From the NCBI RefSeq assembly GCF_050948175.1, contig NC_135199.1:10854501-10918500 (forward strand): DNA of 64,000 bases, in the 5' to 3' direction. The notes under the pieces are model-generated. The model ran no database searches and was not told where the DNA came from. It was given only the letters and a program-made list of their open reading frames with translations. Positions 35,397 to 49,700 of this stretch are shown one piece after another. Every line of letters begins with the position of its first letter. Within the stretch, counting starts at the first letter, position 1. A program made the position numbers and the translations under genes. Source of the DNA: Xylocopa sonorina (taxonomy: Eukaryota; Arthropoda; Insecta; Hymenoptera; Apidae).

Positions 35397-38300
35397 TGAC
35401 GATAGCTTCAATTTTGGGCGTCGATTTCACTCCTTAAATGATGTCCATTACGAATAAAAAATATACGAGTCCATTGTTCACCTACTCTGCTACAAGTGTA
35501 CTAAGTTTCAACAAAATCTACGAGTAACGCTAACTTACGTCCACCAGTCAGCAATAATGCAACAGTAGAAAAGCAGAAATAGAGATTGTAAAACTCTGCT
35601 TAGAAAATAGAATGGAAGAGACATCCGTATTCCAGCCGGAAACTCGCCGCGGTTCCTCGCGTGCATTCCGTTCACGCGCGTCGAATCGCGATATTTCCAC
35701 CCCTCGCGCCACCCCAACTCAACTTCTCCACCTTTACATACAATATTTCCACGCGTACCTTCCATTCCGATATCCAACCCTTCCTCCACCCCGCTGTTCT
35801 GTTTCCTACACTGTACGAACAACCCTGTTCAACCGGTTTCTTCCTCTTCCTCCACTTCTTTCGCACCCCCAACCGTTGAAAAGAAGAACGCAGAGAAGAG
35901 AGAGTTGGTCGCGCGTCGCTAAGAGAAACACATTTCCAGCTTTCGATAAAGGGTGCGAAAGCTGGCCAGAGAAGGTTGATAAAGGGAACGCGAACGGGGG
36001 TGGAAAAGCGAGAGGCTGATCGACGCTGTCTGTCATCGAATACAAGGAAGAATGATGGGGTGCGAAGTCCCTTTTCTTACGCATCGTTGAGGATCGACTG
36101 CTCTCAGAATCATTTTTACATTTTACATAGTCAAAGGGTTAATTTATTGATAATGGGCAGTTAATAAAAACAGAGGGATTAACTGCACAAACGTCGAATC
36201 CGTAATTCGCTGTATAATATCCATAACGAGTACGTCAACACGTAGCAAAACGCGACGTCGCACCCCTGTGTGTTTTTTTTTCTTTTTTTTTTTTTTATTT
36301 CGACGCCGCGTTTCACCACTGTCCAAGCGCGCAACACGCCACCATTATTCTTCCCTGTTTTTGGCATTGTTTGAAGTTTCCGTTAATTACCGGGCGCAAC
36401 TGAAAAACGTGCTTTAATTATTCGACCACGCGGAGAGATAATAGAGGACACACACTGGTCGGTGATAGAGGAGGCGCGTTTACCTCGAATAAAAAAAAAA
36501 GGAGGAAGAGGGTGGGAAAAAAAAAAAAGAGGAAACGGTCGCTGGGTTCCGCGCGACGAACGATAAATTCTTTTAGCAACGTGCAGACGCAATTCCTGCA
36601 GTTATTTCCACGTAAAATAATTACCATACTTTTATGCCCCACTTTAAATGTTTTGCATACCAGCGAATTTCTACAATCGGGAAAATTAACGCGCCTGGCT
36701 CGCCCCTTTCTGCAATCAGCGGGGGAAATTTCCTTCGCTTTTGTCAATTAACGTTGCGCCGTTATTTAATCTGTCGTTCGTAAGTCTTTTAAATACGCGC
36801 TAGAAAGGGCATCGTGAAATTTTCGAAATCTGTCGCGTGCGAAAAGAATACCTCGAAAGCAGATTTTGCGCACTTCGTCGCGGTCTGTAATAATGTCGAA
36901 CGGGTTACACGAGGGTGCAACGTTGAAAAATGGCCAGGAACCTTTTTTCGCGAAATGCTAGATCACCGGCACGTTCGAAATAATGGCGGAGAATATTTTT
37001 ATGTAAACGTCCAGTCGTTTTTCAAGCTTTTACTTTTTAAACGAAAGTTCCCAGAGGCTTTTTCAGCGATGCGTACAAATTTCTCGTCGACTACAAAGAG
37101 CCGGTCGATCGTTGCGCGAGTAAAATCACAATTGTTATTCTAACGCAAAATATTGGTTAAATATTTACTCGAAAAAATATTTTCTACGTTCAGCTTTTTC
37201 CTATGAACAAAATATTTAATCTAAATATTGTATTTACCTACAGAAAAAAAACCTAAAATGAACATTCAAATAACCAGGAACCTTTTTAAACAGTTCCAAT
37301 GAATGTTTAGCGAAATTACCTGTGATTCTCCAGCCCCATGGAATCCAATATGACTTAATTGAAATAGAAAATAAGTAGATGGCAGAGTAAAAATTGGCAA
37401 AACTTGTTTTCATCCTAAAAATGACAGTGGTACAGAAATAAGTAGCGGGAAATGATAATTTATCGACGCAGTCGGGGGGTGCGTTTCCCAGGGTTGCTCC
37501 TTCGGAATCGCAAAAAGCGCGAGGCAGCCTCAGGGGGTGAGGACGGCGCGTGAAACGGGGCGGGATTTTAATATTCTCTTTGCTCGCCCCGGATATTCTC
37601 TGGATCCGGTCGCTTCGGTAAATAATTCGAGCGTTGGCGCGCGCGCGACGCACCCCGGATTGCTTAAAACTGCTCGACTCGTGGACGCGTTCTAATTAAT
37701 CCCACGCGATTTATCGTCGCCACGTGGAGAATTTTCCATCCCCCGTCGTCCGCTGCATCAATTTCGAGCGATTCACGAGTCCTCTTATTTGCTCTCGCCG
37801 CTCGCGTAATGCTTTCTTTGTGTTAAATTAGCCCCCTGATTAACGACGGGCCCGGTGTACGTGCAAACAAACATCCTTTAATACACTGCGATCGAATTTA
37901 TCGCACTTGCATTTTATTCCAGAGAAACTGTAACGATTCTGATTGCACGGGAATTAATAATTTGCCAGGATTGAGTTTACTTCATTAATCGATTATTTTT
38001 TTAAACACTCGACTAAATCGTTTTATTTTCAATTTCACCGCCTTCGAACTCGACGATGGTGCGTTGATAAAACAAACTGCAGAGGATCTACTGCAAGAGT
38101 CGTGCAAAAGGTAAATTCGAGGAGCCACCCCTAATGAAACCATAGAAGAGCAATCGAGAAGACAGTCGAAAGCACAGTCAGACGAATCGGTTCGCGCGAT
38201 GTTGTCGAAGCGTGTCACTCGATGCAGAAGGGGTGGAAGCGAGGGTGAACCCCGCGAGTAACAATAAACTCGGCCTCTCGAGGCGAATCTGCGGGGTTTA

Positions 38301-40338
38301 AAATGCCGTGAAGACCGTCCGTACGAAAATTTCTATGAATTCCTTCTCCTAACCGTGCTGGTATTATCTTAAATAAGCCTGTTCCGCGTCTTGTGCGCGG
38401 CGAACAAAAGGGACCCCTGGTTTCTCTGGAATTTCAGTCCCAAGCCTCGTTTCCTGCTTTTGTCCCGTAATTACTTCTTTTCCCTGTTTATTTCGTTCTT
38501 TTTTTGTATCTGACGGAACAATTAGTTATATTAGAATTTTTAATTGGTTTGGAAGAACATAGTTGATACTTTGTACATTTTTTTCTTGTTTTACTACTGA
38601 AGAAATATGGGACGCTTACGAGTGTTTGATATGTAAATTGATTTTTCAGAATGTTTAGAATATACAGGGTTGATTCAGATGAAATTTGTTAGGATGCAGA
38701 ATTTTTGTAACGCTCGCAGCTTTTAATCCGCGAAAGTGTATTGCCCCGAAAGTGGCTCAAGCTGACTGAAAATTGAACGTGAAAAACCTCCGGCAGAGCG
38801 ATCTGTTTGACTTTAATCTTTCCTCGCGATATAAAACGGTTTTTCCTGTTGGAAATGCAAACACGTTTAACCCCTTATTACCCGCGTGTAACTTTAAAGT
38901 CACGTACCAGCCGAGTAAATTTCCATTGGGTACAATTTCCAATCTAAAGAAATAACAACTAAAGTGTTCGTAATTCACGAATACCCTTAATAATGCTGGA
39001 TATCGTCCATTGTGGCCCAAAAATCACTTTACGTAATACATCAACCACTTCGAACTCGAAATTTATTACCCAGAATTGAATTCTCTAAAATATGATCCAC
39101 CAGTCACTCAAGATCCAATTTTCAATTCGCAAGGGCGAAACGAAAGCGAAAAGACATTCCTCCACGATAAAGTATCAAAAGAACAGAGAAAAAGGGTTGA
39201 AATTCAGCCATCGGCAGAGAAGACACGAAACGAGGGGGAAGAGTAAAAATCCCGGATGCACCGAACACAACTCACAGCCACGAACGAGGTTGGTATCCGG
39301 AAGTGGAGAGAACAGCGGGCGTAAAAAGGGGGCGAGGCGAGGGTGGCCAGCTCGTAAGATCATTCACGAGTCGACAGCGTGAGAGGCGAGCCGTGAAGCA
39401 GCTGGCAGGTGGAGGAAAAACTTCCTCGCTGAGATTAGTATCTTCCTGTGCGCATCGAGCCGACCGTGAGCACGTGTACCGCGAAATTGCAGTGGCCTGT
39501 GACCCCTTCATCGCCCTCGTTCACCCCCTCGCGTCCCATTTTCGAGCAGAAACGCTCTAAAACTGACAACAGAACCGAACGAATCGGAACAAACGACGCG
39601 ACAGAAGAACGATGCATAATGGACGCCAAAACCTGGACCAATCTCACAGAGAACACCCACCCCCTGGCGCCAAACCTAACCGAACTGGACTTAAACGAAC
39701 AAATAAATAAACAACAGATCGCTACGAATAAAAGGATCAACCGAATCGACAAATACAAACAGATCGTCCACCGCGGGCAAACACCCCCGGCGTTCGCCAT
39801 TGCACTGCAGCGTCGAACGCTAGAATTACACGGAATTACGAGCCACGTTCGAGCCAATATGATAACCAGAATTGTTCGCGATTCGATCCCACACGGTCCA
39901 CGCACCGCTGCACGGTATATCGTTGGCAGGGACGCGCAAGAACGAGGCAGTTCCGATAAAACTGCCAGCCAGTCTCTCTAACGGGGCATATTAATCTTGG
40001 GAGGGGGTTGGCCAGCGCGGTTCGATGAAACCACAGCTGTAACCGGGGTAATGGACACGGTAATCTGTGGGCCCCATAGTTCAGCGCGCAGCCGACTGTT
40101 AACACAGACGCTACGCGTACCGCGATGTGTACGCAGCCCTTCGTTGCGTAATGGACACACGCTGACGTACACGCGGAGGAACAGCGACGGGGTGCGTGGA
40201 CGCAACTGAATCTCAGAGTCCGCGAGCCTTACGGCGATGCGTCGTGTAATTTCAGATGGCCGTGTAATTGTGGTTTACCGGTTTGCTGGCTGCGTTACTC
40301 GCTACTCTCTGATTAATTCGAATTATCGCTGACAGAGA
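35397..40338. other. No supported gene
   Basis: 35600-35900 is C/T-rich and carries two CCACCCC words. 36480-36530 holds two A-runs. About 36577-36770 resembles regulatory DNA: it is CpG-poor, with TTTTATGCCCCAC, TTTTGCATAC and AATTA words. The longest frame, plus 39448-39981 (177 codons), is hydrophilic with no recognisable domain and no splice evidence, so I do not call it. ATACAGGGTTGA near 38664 resembles the ends of common insect repeats, but no second end is seen. Confidence 0.4.
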
Positions 40339-40792
40339 GGTTCTTTTTAAGGGGTTGAAATTAACCGACGACGAACGACTCGCGATGATTCTGGAACGCG
40401 TCAACGCTGCGTTCATGCGAAACCACCCCCTGCGATTTCAATGAAGCGTTCTATGATATTTAAATTTGCAATCCTATATTTGCCACCCCCAAGTGTCGAG
40501 ATGCAACGATGACGATGGGGTGGAAAGTTCATTCGACGATCTTGCGCGTAATTCACGACAGTTGGGGTTCTTTTTAAAGAGTTGAATTTAACCGATGACG
40601 AATGACACGATGAAATCTTGCGGGACACGTTACTGCGTCCATGCGAAACCACCCCTGCGATTCCAATGAAGCGTTCTATAATATTTAAATTCGTAATCCT
40701 ACACTTGCCACCCCCAAGGGTGGAGATGCAACGATGACGATGGGGTGGAAAGTTCATTCGACGATCTTGCGTGTAATTCAGAACAGTTTGGT
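40339..40792. repeat. Two-copy tandem duplication, 227-base unit
   Basis: Unit 1 (40339-40565) and unit 2 (40566-40792) both start GGTTCTTTTTAA. They share TGCGAAACCACCCC, CAATGAAGCGTTCTAT, TGCCACCCCCAAG, GAGATGCAACGATGACGATG and TTCATTCGACGATCTTGCG. Each unit carries three CACCC-type words (two CCACCCC and one GGGGTGG). Divergence is greatest in the 60-base segment after the start. Confidence 0.85.
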
Positions 40793-43700
40793 AGCAGGAT
40801 TTTTGAAGCGAGAGAAACGAACGCGCGGTTACACCGCGGAATCGAGGGTCGAACGAAACGCTGAGCGTGGAAATGGAAAAGTCGAGCGGCTAGTTACCAC
40901 TGGATTGAAGCGTCGCGCGCGCAGTGACGCTCTTGTACACACATGTACACGCGGATTATTATATTTGACGGGGCGAAGGGTTTGCGGAGCGGCGTGTTTG
41001 TGTTTACCGCGATTCCATTGAACAAACTTCCCTATTGACCCGCGGATCCGCGTGCAGATTAAAGCACTCGGCGGACAGCGACGAATCCCGCGCATCGAAA
41101 TCCCTTCGGGACTATGGAATTATAGATTACCGTGTTTAGCGCGCGTCCCATTCGCCCAGCATTCCTATTAAACTTTCGATCCGCTAATAACTACGTCCGT
41201 GTTGGCCCGCACCTGCCGACGTTGCGATCTAAAACGTCCGATCGGAGATTAGCACGATAATGCTATAAATTGAATGCGCCTCGTCCCTCCGTCGTTTCTG
41301 GCGTTCGCCAGATTTCGTGTTTCAATGTCCAAGGACCGATCTCGATGTTTCGCGCGTGTTTCGTCGCGCTGGGACCACTCCAGACGCTATTCAGCGTTCT
41401 GAAGTTTTGCAAAGCGACCACGTCGCGTTTCGCGAACGTTATTCGAGTTGCTTAACTCTTTGGGATCGACTGAAACGGTTCGACAATTGAAACGTGCGTC
41501 TCTTTCGATTCGATCGGTGTCGATTGACGAGATTGAATCGCGTGGCTGTCATTTAGTGTCGTTCGATGGAATCTGAAAAATAGAAGAGGGAAAATATTCG
41601 AGCGATTTACATTTGGCCGTCGAAACGGCGCTGGAGGCACGCGGTACCGCGAATTGGACAGAGATCGGTTAGTCGGTGCACCAGATCCAATTCGCACGCA
41701 TTAACCATTCAACGGAGGCATAAAAGCGATACGCGGACCAATCGCGCGCCTAGATGGACTCGACTTGCTACTGGCGAGCGTATTTTCAGTAACGAGTCGA
41801 AAATCATTTCGATTCGTTCTTCGTAGTTGCTTTTTTCCACTAATGTGAATCATCAAAATTGAAACGATCGACAGAGAATAACGCAATCTCGCGAGTGGCG
41901 ATCGAACGGGGTTCGTTTCGAAAGTTCGAAGAAAATTTCAGTTTTAATTACACCTTAACGAGGGACCACGGTGACGAAGTTCGCAAAGTTCGAGCCATTA
42001 GCCAGCGTTTAGAGAATTGCCGCGGAGCGTTCCTTAATTTCCGGCGGGGTGGTCGAAGGTCACGCGTCCCGTGGGACAATTTCAGAGGGGCACGCGTACG
42101 TGTCCTGGACGCCTGGCGGACCCGTTCAGCCCTTGCTGCGGAAAGAAGAGCTGGTCCTCGCTTTTCGAGCGGCACCGCAGTGCGGAGGAGCGGTTAATCG
42201 CGCTTCACCCCCGACGACCTCGTGCCAAACGACCACCACACGTGTGCGCACTCACGCTGGCGGATGGATGCATAGGATGGACGTGGAACGGTTCGAATCG
42301 TGCGCTGGACAATTTTATTACATCGAATCGATTCCTTTTTTGTAACCAAGAGATCAGGATTTTAAAAGCTACATTTCTAAGGCACAAATAAAACTGTGAT
42401 CGCATTGTACATGTTAACACTGCATCTCGCATATAAATTGTTGAATAAAAAGCAAAAGAAGAACACTGCTAATTAATCAAACTATTCATTGAATCACTCG
42501 AAATCCTTTCACAACCCCATTCGATCATCCAAAAGCGACAATCTCTAAATAAGTGATCAAAGTATGTTCCCTAAAAGTTCCTCTAAATCCTTAAAAAGAT
42601 TTCGCGATCGATACAGACAGACGTTGGACCAGTTAGAAACGCCGCACAGAATCGAACAGTGAGACTCGTAGCACGTAGGGGTGGAGATGTGCAGAGCGAC
42701 GAATCGCCAATGGAAAGAGCGAGAGGGAGAATCGGAAAGTTTCCGCGAGGGGTTGTTGCAGAGTATCAGAAGTAGCGCAGAGTTCGTGGCAGAAAAGCGA
42801 AGAGTAACCGAGTGCTGGAGGAGAACATTGCGGAGTGTCAAGGAGGGGATGGAGAACGTTTCGGAAATAAAACCTCGAGGGGTACAACGTTATGGTGTCT
42901 ACGGAGTGTTACACTGAATCAGACTCTTTCACGTGCCCGCCGCGGAGGACGAAAATAGAGGAAACGGGGTTACGCAGGATCGAAGTATCGGGGCGGATGC
43001 AGCCATTTTCGAGACTGCATTCGTGTCACCATTAGCCTGCAACGTTAAAACAGTTTCTCTCTTGTTCTCGTTTCGAGAGAAAATAAATTTAATTTTGCAT
43101 TCCTTTCTAGAAATAAAAATTTGATTGAATAATAAATGTTCATCGATCGATAACGAGGAGGACCTTTAATAGCGATTTCCTGATTGCGAGCAGAGATGTT
43201 AGAGCGCTCGTTTCCACGAGAGAATGAAATTTAATCAAAGCTGGTAATTAGCCGTGGGTAACCAACAAACGTCCGGCATCGCTCGCGCGCGGATACACCA
43301 TACGTCGAGAACGAATCGAATCGCGTCGCTCGTAGAACCGTCGCCATGTTCCTCCGCGGCCACAAAGCTAATCTAAGTAACGCCAAGCTGCGTTTCAATT
43401 CCGCGCCCGTTTGATCCGTGGACCGCGATGAGGCAATCAACCAGGGCTGCCTGGGCGTCCCGTCGCGCTTTCTTTTTTTCTTTTTTTCTCTTTCCCGCGA
43501 CCCTCGTCGCCCCTGGCCAGGAGGCTCGTTATTTTCGCGGGCCTGCGTGATCGACGATCCTCGTCAGACGCAATCATCTCTCGAAAGGTATCGAAGGTCA
43601 CGTACCCGCGAGATTGCACGCGGCTGCACCCGTCGGAGGGTTAACCTTTGAACCGATCGAGGAACCCAAAGCGTTGCGCGCTGACGGACTTTTCAAAGGG

Positions 43701-46700
43701 GCGACACGCGCGGTTTTTCGTTCGGTTTTTTTATTTCTTTTCATTCTTTTTTCTAGAGGGCGGCTGTCTCTTTTCTGTTATCACGCGTGAGACGAGATGA
43801 CGGAGCTTCGAGCTGTGTTTCACGATGATAATTATTTAGGAGAGTTTGTTTTTATTCAGAAAATCGTGTGTCGGTCAGTAAAGTATAAAATAATTCTTAA
43901 TTAAATACGAAATTAAATCCTAATTTCGAAATTAAAGTTAATAGTATCCTGTGATGGTAAAAAAAGAATGAATGGCTAATTGGGTACGTGCAATTAGTGG
44001 AATAATATATGAGACACAACGGCGGTAGAAAATTCGCATTATACATGCGCGTGTACAAAATTCATGGTTTAATTAAAGCAATAACAACGAAATTTTCACG
44101 GCGTCATCGCGTGATTTAAATTCGTACGAAGAATTCGACGAATAAATGCTATACAGCCACGATAATAGCGTCGCTCGCCACATTCTACGCGGTTGCTTTG
44201 TGTGCCGTGACATTTTCTGAGTCGATGGATTATTTTCGAAATTGTTCGCTCGTAAAAAAAGGAAGAAGGGCAGAGAAGAACAGGATCGAGAGCACTCGCG
44301 ACGCGAAGGGTGCGTGGCAGGGTGCTCTCGACTGTTTGCGCGGTTAATCAGATTACGATGGCCACGTGTTCGACGCGGTCCACGGGGATGACAACGGTTT
44401 GCCTTTCGCGACGGCTACAACTGTAACAGGATTGGGCTGATTAAAAATCGATATCCGCGCCCCCGCCTTCCCCTGTCGCGCGAAACAGAACGTCGCTCGT
44501 GTTTATAACCGGGCAGCTCTGTCAAAACTGAACGACCCTAATAAACTACCAGCCTCCTTTTGTCGTTCGACCGCCGTCGTAAATCACGGTTGACCCGCGC
44601 TGTCGTTCGCTGTTGCGAAATAATACCGCGTCAAGGATTCGTTTCGTCCAATAATGCGAATCATGATCTTAAATATAAGGCGACAGTATTCTCTGAATAA
44701 CGAGAAGAATTCTGACGTCGTATAGAACATTGCAATATTTGTTACAACGAAACGACGCTCCAAGAGGGTTGAAAGTAATTTCTGTACAAAAAACAATAGT
44801 AATAATATACGTATAATGATATCAGACGCGACAACATTGAAAGCAGCCACGCGAACAGCGTTTATTCGTCGTTCTCACGCATCAAACGCAGCGTTCGCCA
44901 CCCTCGTTCCGGACGCGTTAAAACCTTTCAATTACCAGCGAGCGTAGCGCTCGACGCGGCGACAATAACCCTCCTCCTCGCAGGACGCGGTCGCTCTTCA
45001 TCGTCGAGCCGAATAAACACGAGCCGTCGCGTCGATTCCTTTCGCAGGCGAAACAATACGATTCCCCTTATCGCCGCGGGCAACTCCTCCTCGAGTATCG
45101 GAAACCGCCGGCGCGGAAACGGGGGTGCGAGGGAACAGCCGCAAGTGGCGCGAGCGCGCCGCGAAACGGGGGGATGAAAAAACGGAGGCGAGACTGGTCC
45201 GAGGGAATTTATGCGAACGCCACCGATCGTGAACGTTCGCGTCTGCTGGATCTCGCGAACGATCCTTCGCGAGACGGATGCGTGGGGTGAAAGAGTGAGT
45301 GCGTTCGAGGGAGGCTCTTCGAGGGTTGTAGACGCGGTCGTTGGAAATCGACGGAAATTTGAACGACGCGACACGAGAACACTGGGAATTCGTCGCGTTT
45401 ATGGAAACTGAAGAATTTGAGAATTAATCACGTTAAGAATTATCTATTATAGAACTTCTAACTTCTCTGTTCATCCTCTACGAGAAATCGCTCGATAAAA
45501 ATGGAGGCTACAATTCCTCCATCATCCCTTCAACATAAATTCCAGGTCACCATTTAAGCGCAGTACGCTCGCGTATCTCGAGCAGTTTTTCCCGTACAAC
45601 CATTTCGAATCCCAGCGAACGAATACCGCCCCGTGGCTGATCGTACAAGAATATTCCATTAGTCCACCGCGCGCATCGAACCAACCCTTGCGATTACCCG
45701 GGAGCCAAGCGTACGCTCTCAATTCTTCGACCCTTTCACCCCGTCCACCCTTTCTTTTTGTTACTCCCGAGCCATTCTTCGTTTCATCTACAAGCGACAA
45801 CAACGACTTCCTCTTGTTCCACCCCCGCCGCACGGTCGTACGAACCTTCGTCCCAGCGTTCCAGCGTCCTCCGCTCGTTGCTCAACCCTTTCTCTTCCTA
45901 CGCTCGCACCAGCTGCACAGCCGCGACCGCGACAAATGTCTCGTTTACTCGCGATCGGCGCGGAACGAGGGAACGCTCCTTCGCCATCGGCTCGCTTTGT
46001 GAAATATCGCGGCAATAACGATACTGCCGGCGGAAACGTGCGGGAAAAGTCGGAACTGCCGCTGTCCTCCTGCGTCGAGAGGGGTGGAGAACGGTGTATC
46101 TCGCGAGGGCTACCTACCACCACCAGCATCCCCCCAGGAAATGGAAATTGAAACGGTTACCGTTTCCTCGTGACGCATGGCTGCTGGCGCTTGGAAATAA
46201 GTGGACAATTGCTTTGTTTCGGGGCCCCATTCTTTACGCGATTTAATCTGCTAATGTACCGTGAAATTATCTTTAGGGGAGGTCTGCCGGAGAGTTCTCG
46301 ATGGCGAGGTTAGGTAGCTCCAGTATCAGAGTATAAACTCACCCCTTTGGTAGATCGAACTAAAATTTTCGTTGGTTAAATTCACTTTTTTCTTCAATTA
46401 CACATTAAAAATGTACTTTGTACTCTTGTAAAGGATACGCAGACAAGTAAATTTTCAAAGAGGGTGGAACGGAATTGAATTATCCTTTCGCGTCGTCCCG
46501 CGGATTATTTCGAAAGGTCACTCGGTAAGGGGCGAGAAGAGCAGACGGAGATTCAAAATTCTCCACACCCTCTAATCTATTCAGAGGACCGCGAAGTTGT
46601 CGGCCGATTGCGAGCGAGCGGGCGACCCCTGCCTTCCTTCCTCGTCGGAACTCGGGCCAGCCGCGCCTTTGTGTCCGTCAACGGGTGCAGAGACGTGGGC

Positions 46701-49700
46701 TGAGGCGCGCAGGAAGAGCCTGGCCACGTATCAGGCCGACGCGTGAACGAAAAGCGTGCATGCGAGGGGGTTGGAGAACCGCCGCTGGTCCCTTCTGCCT
46801 GTTGGCTGACGTTGTTACACAGTTTCAGCGAAAACGCCCAGGTCTCGTCTCGCTGGTGACTTCTATTAAAATCTGGACAGACTTTATCGCGTAACCTCGT
46901 CAAGAGAAATAGTTTGAAGAGGATGATGGAAATGTTTGAACTTTTTTCATTTCATGGTCGATGCTGAGGATTGTATTGAATATTCTGGTTTACTGGGGTA
47001 TCGACATTGCGTAGAATTACACGAGTGTTAACAGAACTGGCAGATAAGGCTCGCAGATTATAAATCATGGAGGGTTGCATCTTTCGAAGCTGCTTCGCGA
47101 TCTACTTCGACAGGATAAAATGGACAGGTTCGCGGAGCGATCCGACAGGATATTCATAATTTCCACGGGATCCCTATCGAATCGATATCGAGGAGAGCGT
47201 GCCGGTTACTCCTCTCGTTACGTACCCGCGAGTGTCCTACTCTTCTCGATTTACCGCCTACGCTCGCAGAAATTAATGCGGATGGAAACGGCGTAGGAAT
47301 CAGAGCCGTGGGACGGATAAAATTTCTCGTTCGAGTCTAATATCGTCCGCGCAGAGCCACTTCCACGGCTGCGAAACGGATAACTGCCTACGTTCGCCCG
47401 TTTCGAAGACGAGAACCACTCTCGTAGCTCTACGACACTCGACGTTGAATCGAACGAAGGTACTGGGCGTAACGATACTCCGTCAAGTAATTAAAATAAC
47501 TGCAAAACCGTGAGGGAACGGTAGAATACGTGACCATTTGTAGATTCCAATTTTGTTCGATAGTCAGCAAAACTCGTGCAATATTAAATATTTAAAAACA
47601 TATTAGAACCACAATAATTAGAATATTAAAAAGTACGAGTACCAATGCAAGATTAAAAAATAATAATAACAATATAACATTGCTCACTTGTTTGTACAAT
47701 TTACAAAATGTAAAGAAACTAATATAACGAAGCAAACGTCAGTTCCATGTCGCGTTCTCTTACGTGGTACCACGAAACGGTGGCCATTTTCCTGTGTCGC
47801 TGATGAAGTCGATACAGAAACGATCGAGAAGGAGACGAAGGCGCAGCCGAGTTGGAACGCTCGAATTGGCTGCGAATAAATTCAGTGAAAGCTAGCCGAG
47901 CAGAGTCCTCCGCCACCCCCGTTTCAGAAGATTCCGCGAGGAGGGTTGCGAGGGGTGGCGCGATCTGATTTCCACCTGAACGGATCCACGCGATCATGAC
48001 TCCGTCGCGTCTACGGAACCGATAAAAGGGAAACAGAATGGTTTCGGATTCGATCGGTGGCGTCGCGGCTTTATACGAGGCGGGGGGGTGGTATAAATCC
48101 ATCCAGCGGCTCCACTGTTCGTCCTGGCGATCCTGGTTGCTTGTTTTATGCGACGCAGGAGCAGACTGTATCGATGTGCTCGTGGCGGATGCGTGGATGG
48201 ATCGTCGCGGTGGAAGCGAGAGTTGTTTCGCGATTCTCGAGGAGAGGGTGCAAAATACGGGGAGAGAGTCGAGGGTGGAATATTTTTGGGGAAAGTACTG
48301 CGAGAAGCATCGATCTATGCGAGATATCCGGTGAATAATAAATAATGAAACATGTATGACGTGAAATATCGTCTGAAATATAAGTGGAAATTTTTTAGAA
48401 AATTTTTAAGAGCCACCAACTCAATTAAAATCGAGCGTACGTAGCGTATCGCGCTATAAGATGCGATAAATAATTCAACGCGTCTAAGATCGTCGACAAA
48501 CTCCTGCGATATCCAGCATGGAGGCACAAGGATGCTTAGAATTCATCCTTGAAGTAGACTCACCCGTGAATTCTCAACACCTCGCTTCGACGAGCATTTT
48601 GAAATACCCAAAGACACCGTGTCGCGTATAATCTACGAATTATCCTCGATGAACACCACGAAAATTCCTGATTCTCTAAACTTTAGCTGGTGATCAGATG
48701 CGTGGGCGTTCGAGGAGAATCGTCCTCGTAATTCGATCGCGAAACAACCGGAAACGAAGTCTGAGGACGCAGTGGGGAGGGTGGCTCTCCTGTTTACAGC
48801 TGTTTATAGTCGCCAGAGCCGGAGGGGCGGGTTGACCATCCGACGTTCCCTCGGGGAGCAATTTAACTTCCGTTTTCGAGAGTTTTCGCCAAGAACGGGT
48901 CACCATCCGACGCCAGCAGAGTTCACGGAACTGCCCGATCCCATTTATCCGGGGAGATGGACGAGCAGGCTATGACTCGCCAGTACGCGACCAAGAAACA
49001 ACCCCGATCGACGCGCGGTTACCGGAAGAACTCGCTCGTCCGTGTGATGCGCCACCGAATCGTGTTTCAAACGAGATGAATTTTCGTCGAGAAAATTGAT
49101 GGGTTGGCAGGGATCGAATTTTTCTCAGGTTGATCGAGAAAATTGTATTTCTCACGAAGAACTTTGAACAAATGTTCCACCCTCACCAAAAAAAAAGTTC
49201 ACGTATAAGCGTGTGCACAGAAGAACCCTCGTTAAAACCCTTCATCCGTTGGTCTCGCGACGTCTTCGTCGCGAACTATCCACGTGTCTGCTCCAAATGC
49301 AATGGCGGTCAAACGCTCGCCTCGCCACGAATTTTAATTACTGCCAACTATCCAACGTCTCGCGCCTCGTGGAATAATAACTGGCGAAGGGTGCGCGACG
49401 CAAAGGGACAAAGAGACTTTTATATATCGGAAACGTCCGCCTGGCGAAGGAACGCGCGTCAACGACGGGATTTATTTCGCAGACACGCGGGACGCACAAA
49501 GGGGAAACTGGCGAACAATATTATTTCATTTGGACGCGCGCGCCCGACGGAAATACATTCGGCGAGGGGGTGGGACGAGTGTATTAAACGGCAGCGGGTG
49601 ATGCCACCCGGGACTCGCTGCGACCCGAGTCCCGCGATCGAGTTTATTTTGCTTTCGGAATTTAATTAAGTTCCGAAGAGAGCGTTGATCGGGACGAATG

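Noticed and set aside
37320..37353. 34-base minus-strand microexon (acceptor TTTCAATTAAG, donor CAG/GTAATT)
   Set aside because: The acceptor tract is weak and the length is not a multiple of three; too likely by chance in AT-rich DNA.
39448..39981. 177-codon plus-strand frame
   Set aside because: Hydrophilic, no domain, no signal, no splice or promoter support; the opposite strand is open over much of it as well.
47719..47795. Minus-strand ATG in good context followed by a GTAAGAG donor
   Set aside because: Only eight codons, with no pyrimidine tract or promoter upstream.
49130..49669. 179-codon plus-strand frame
   Set aside because: No domain recognised; a chance frame of this length is expected among 128 kb of CpG-rich strand sequence.
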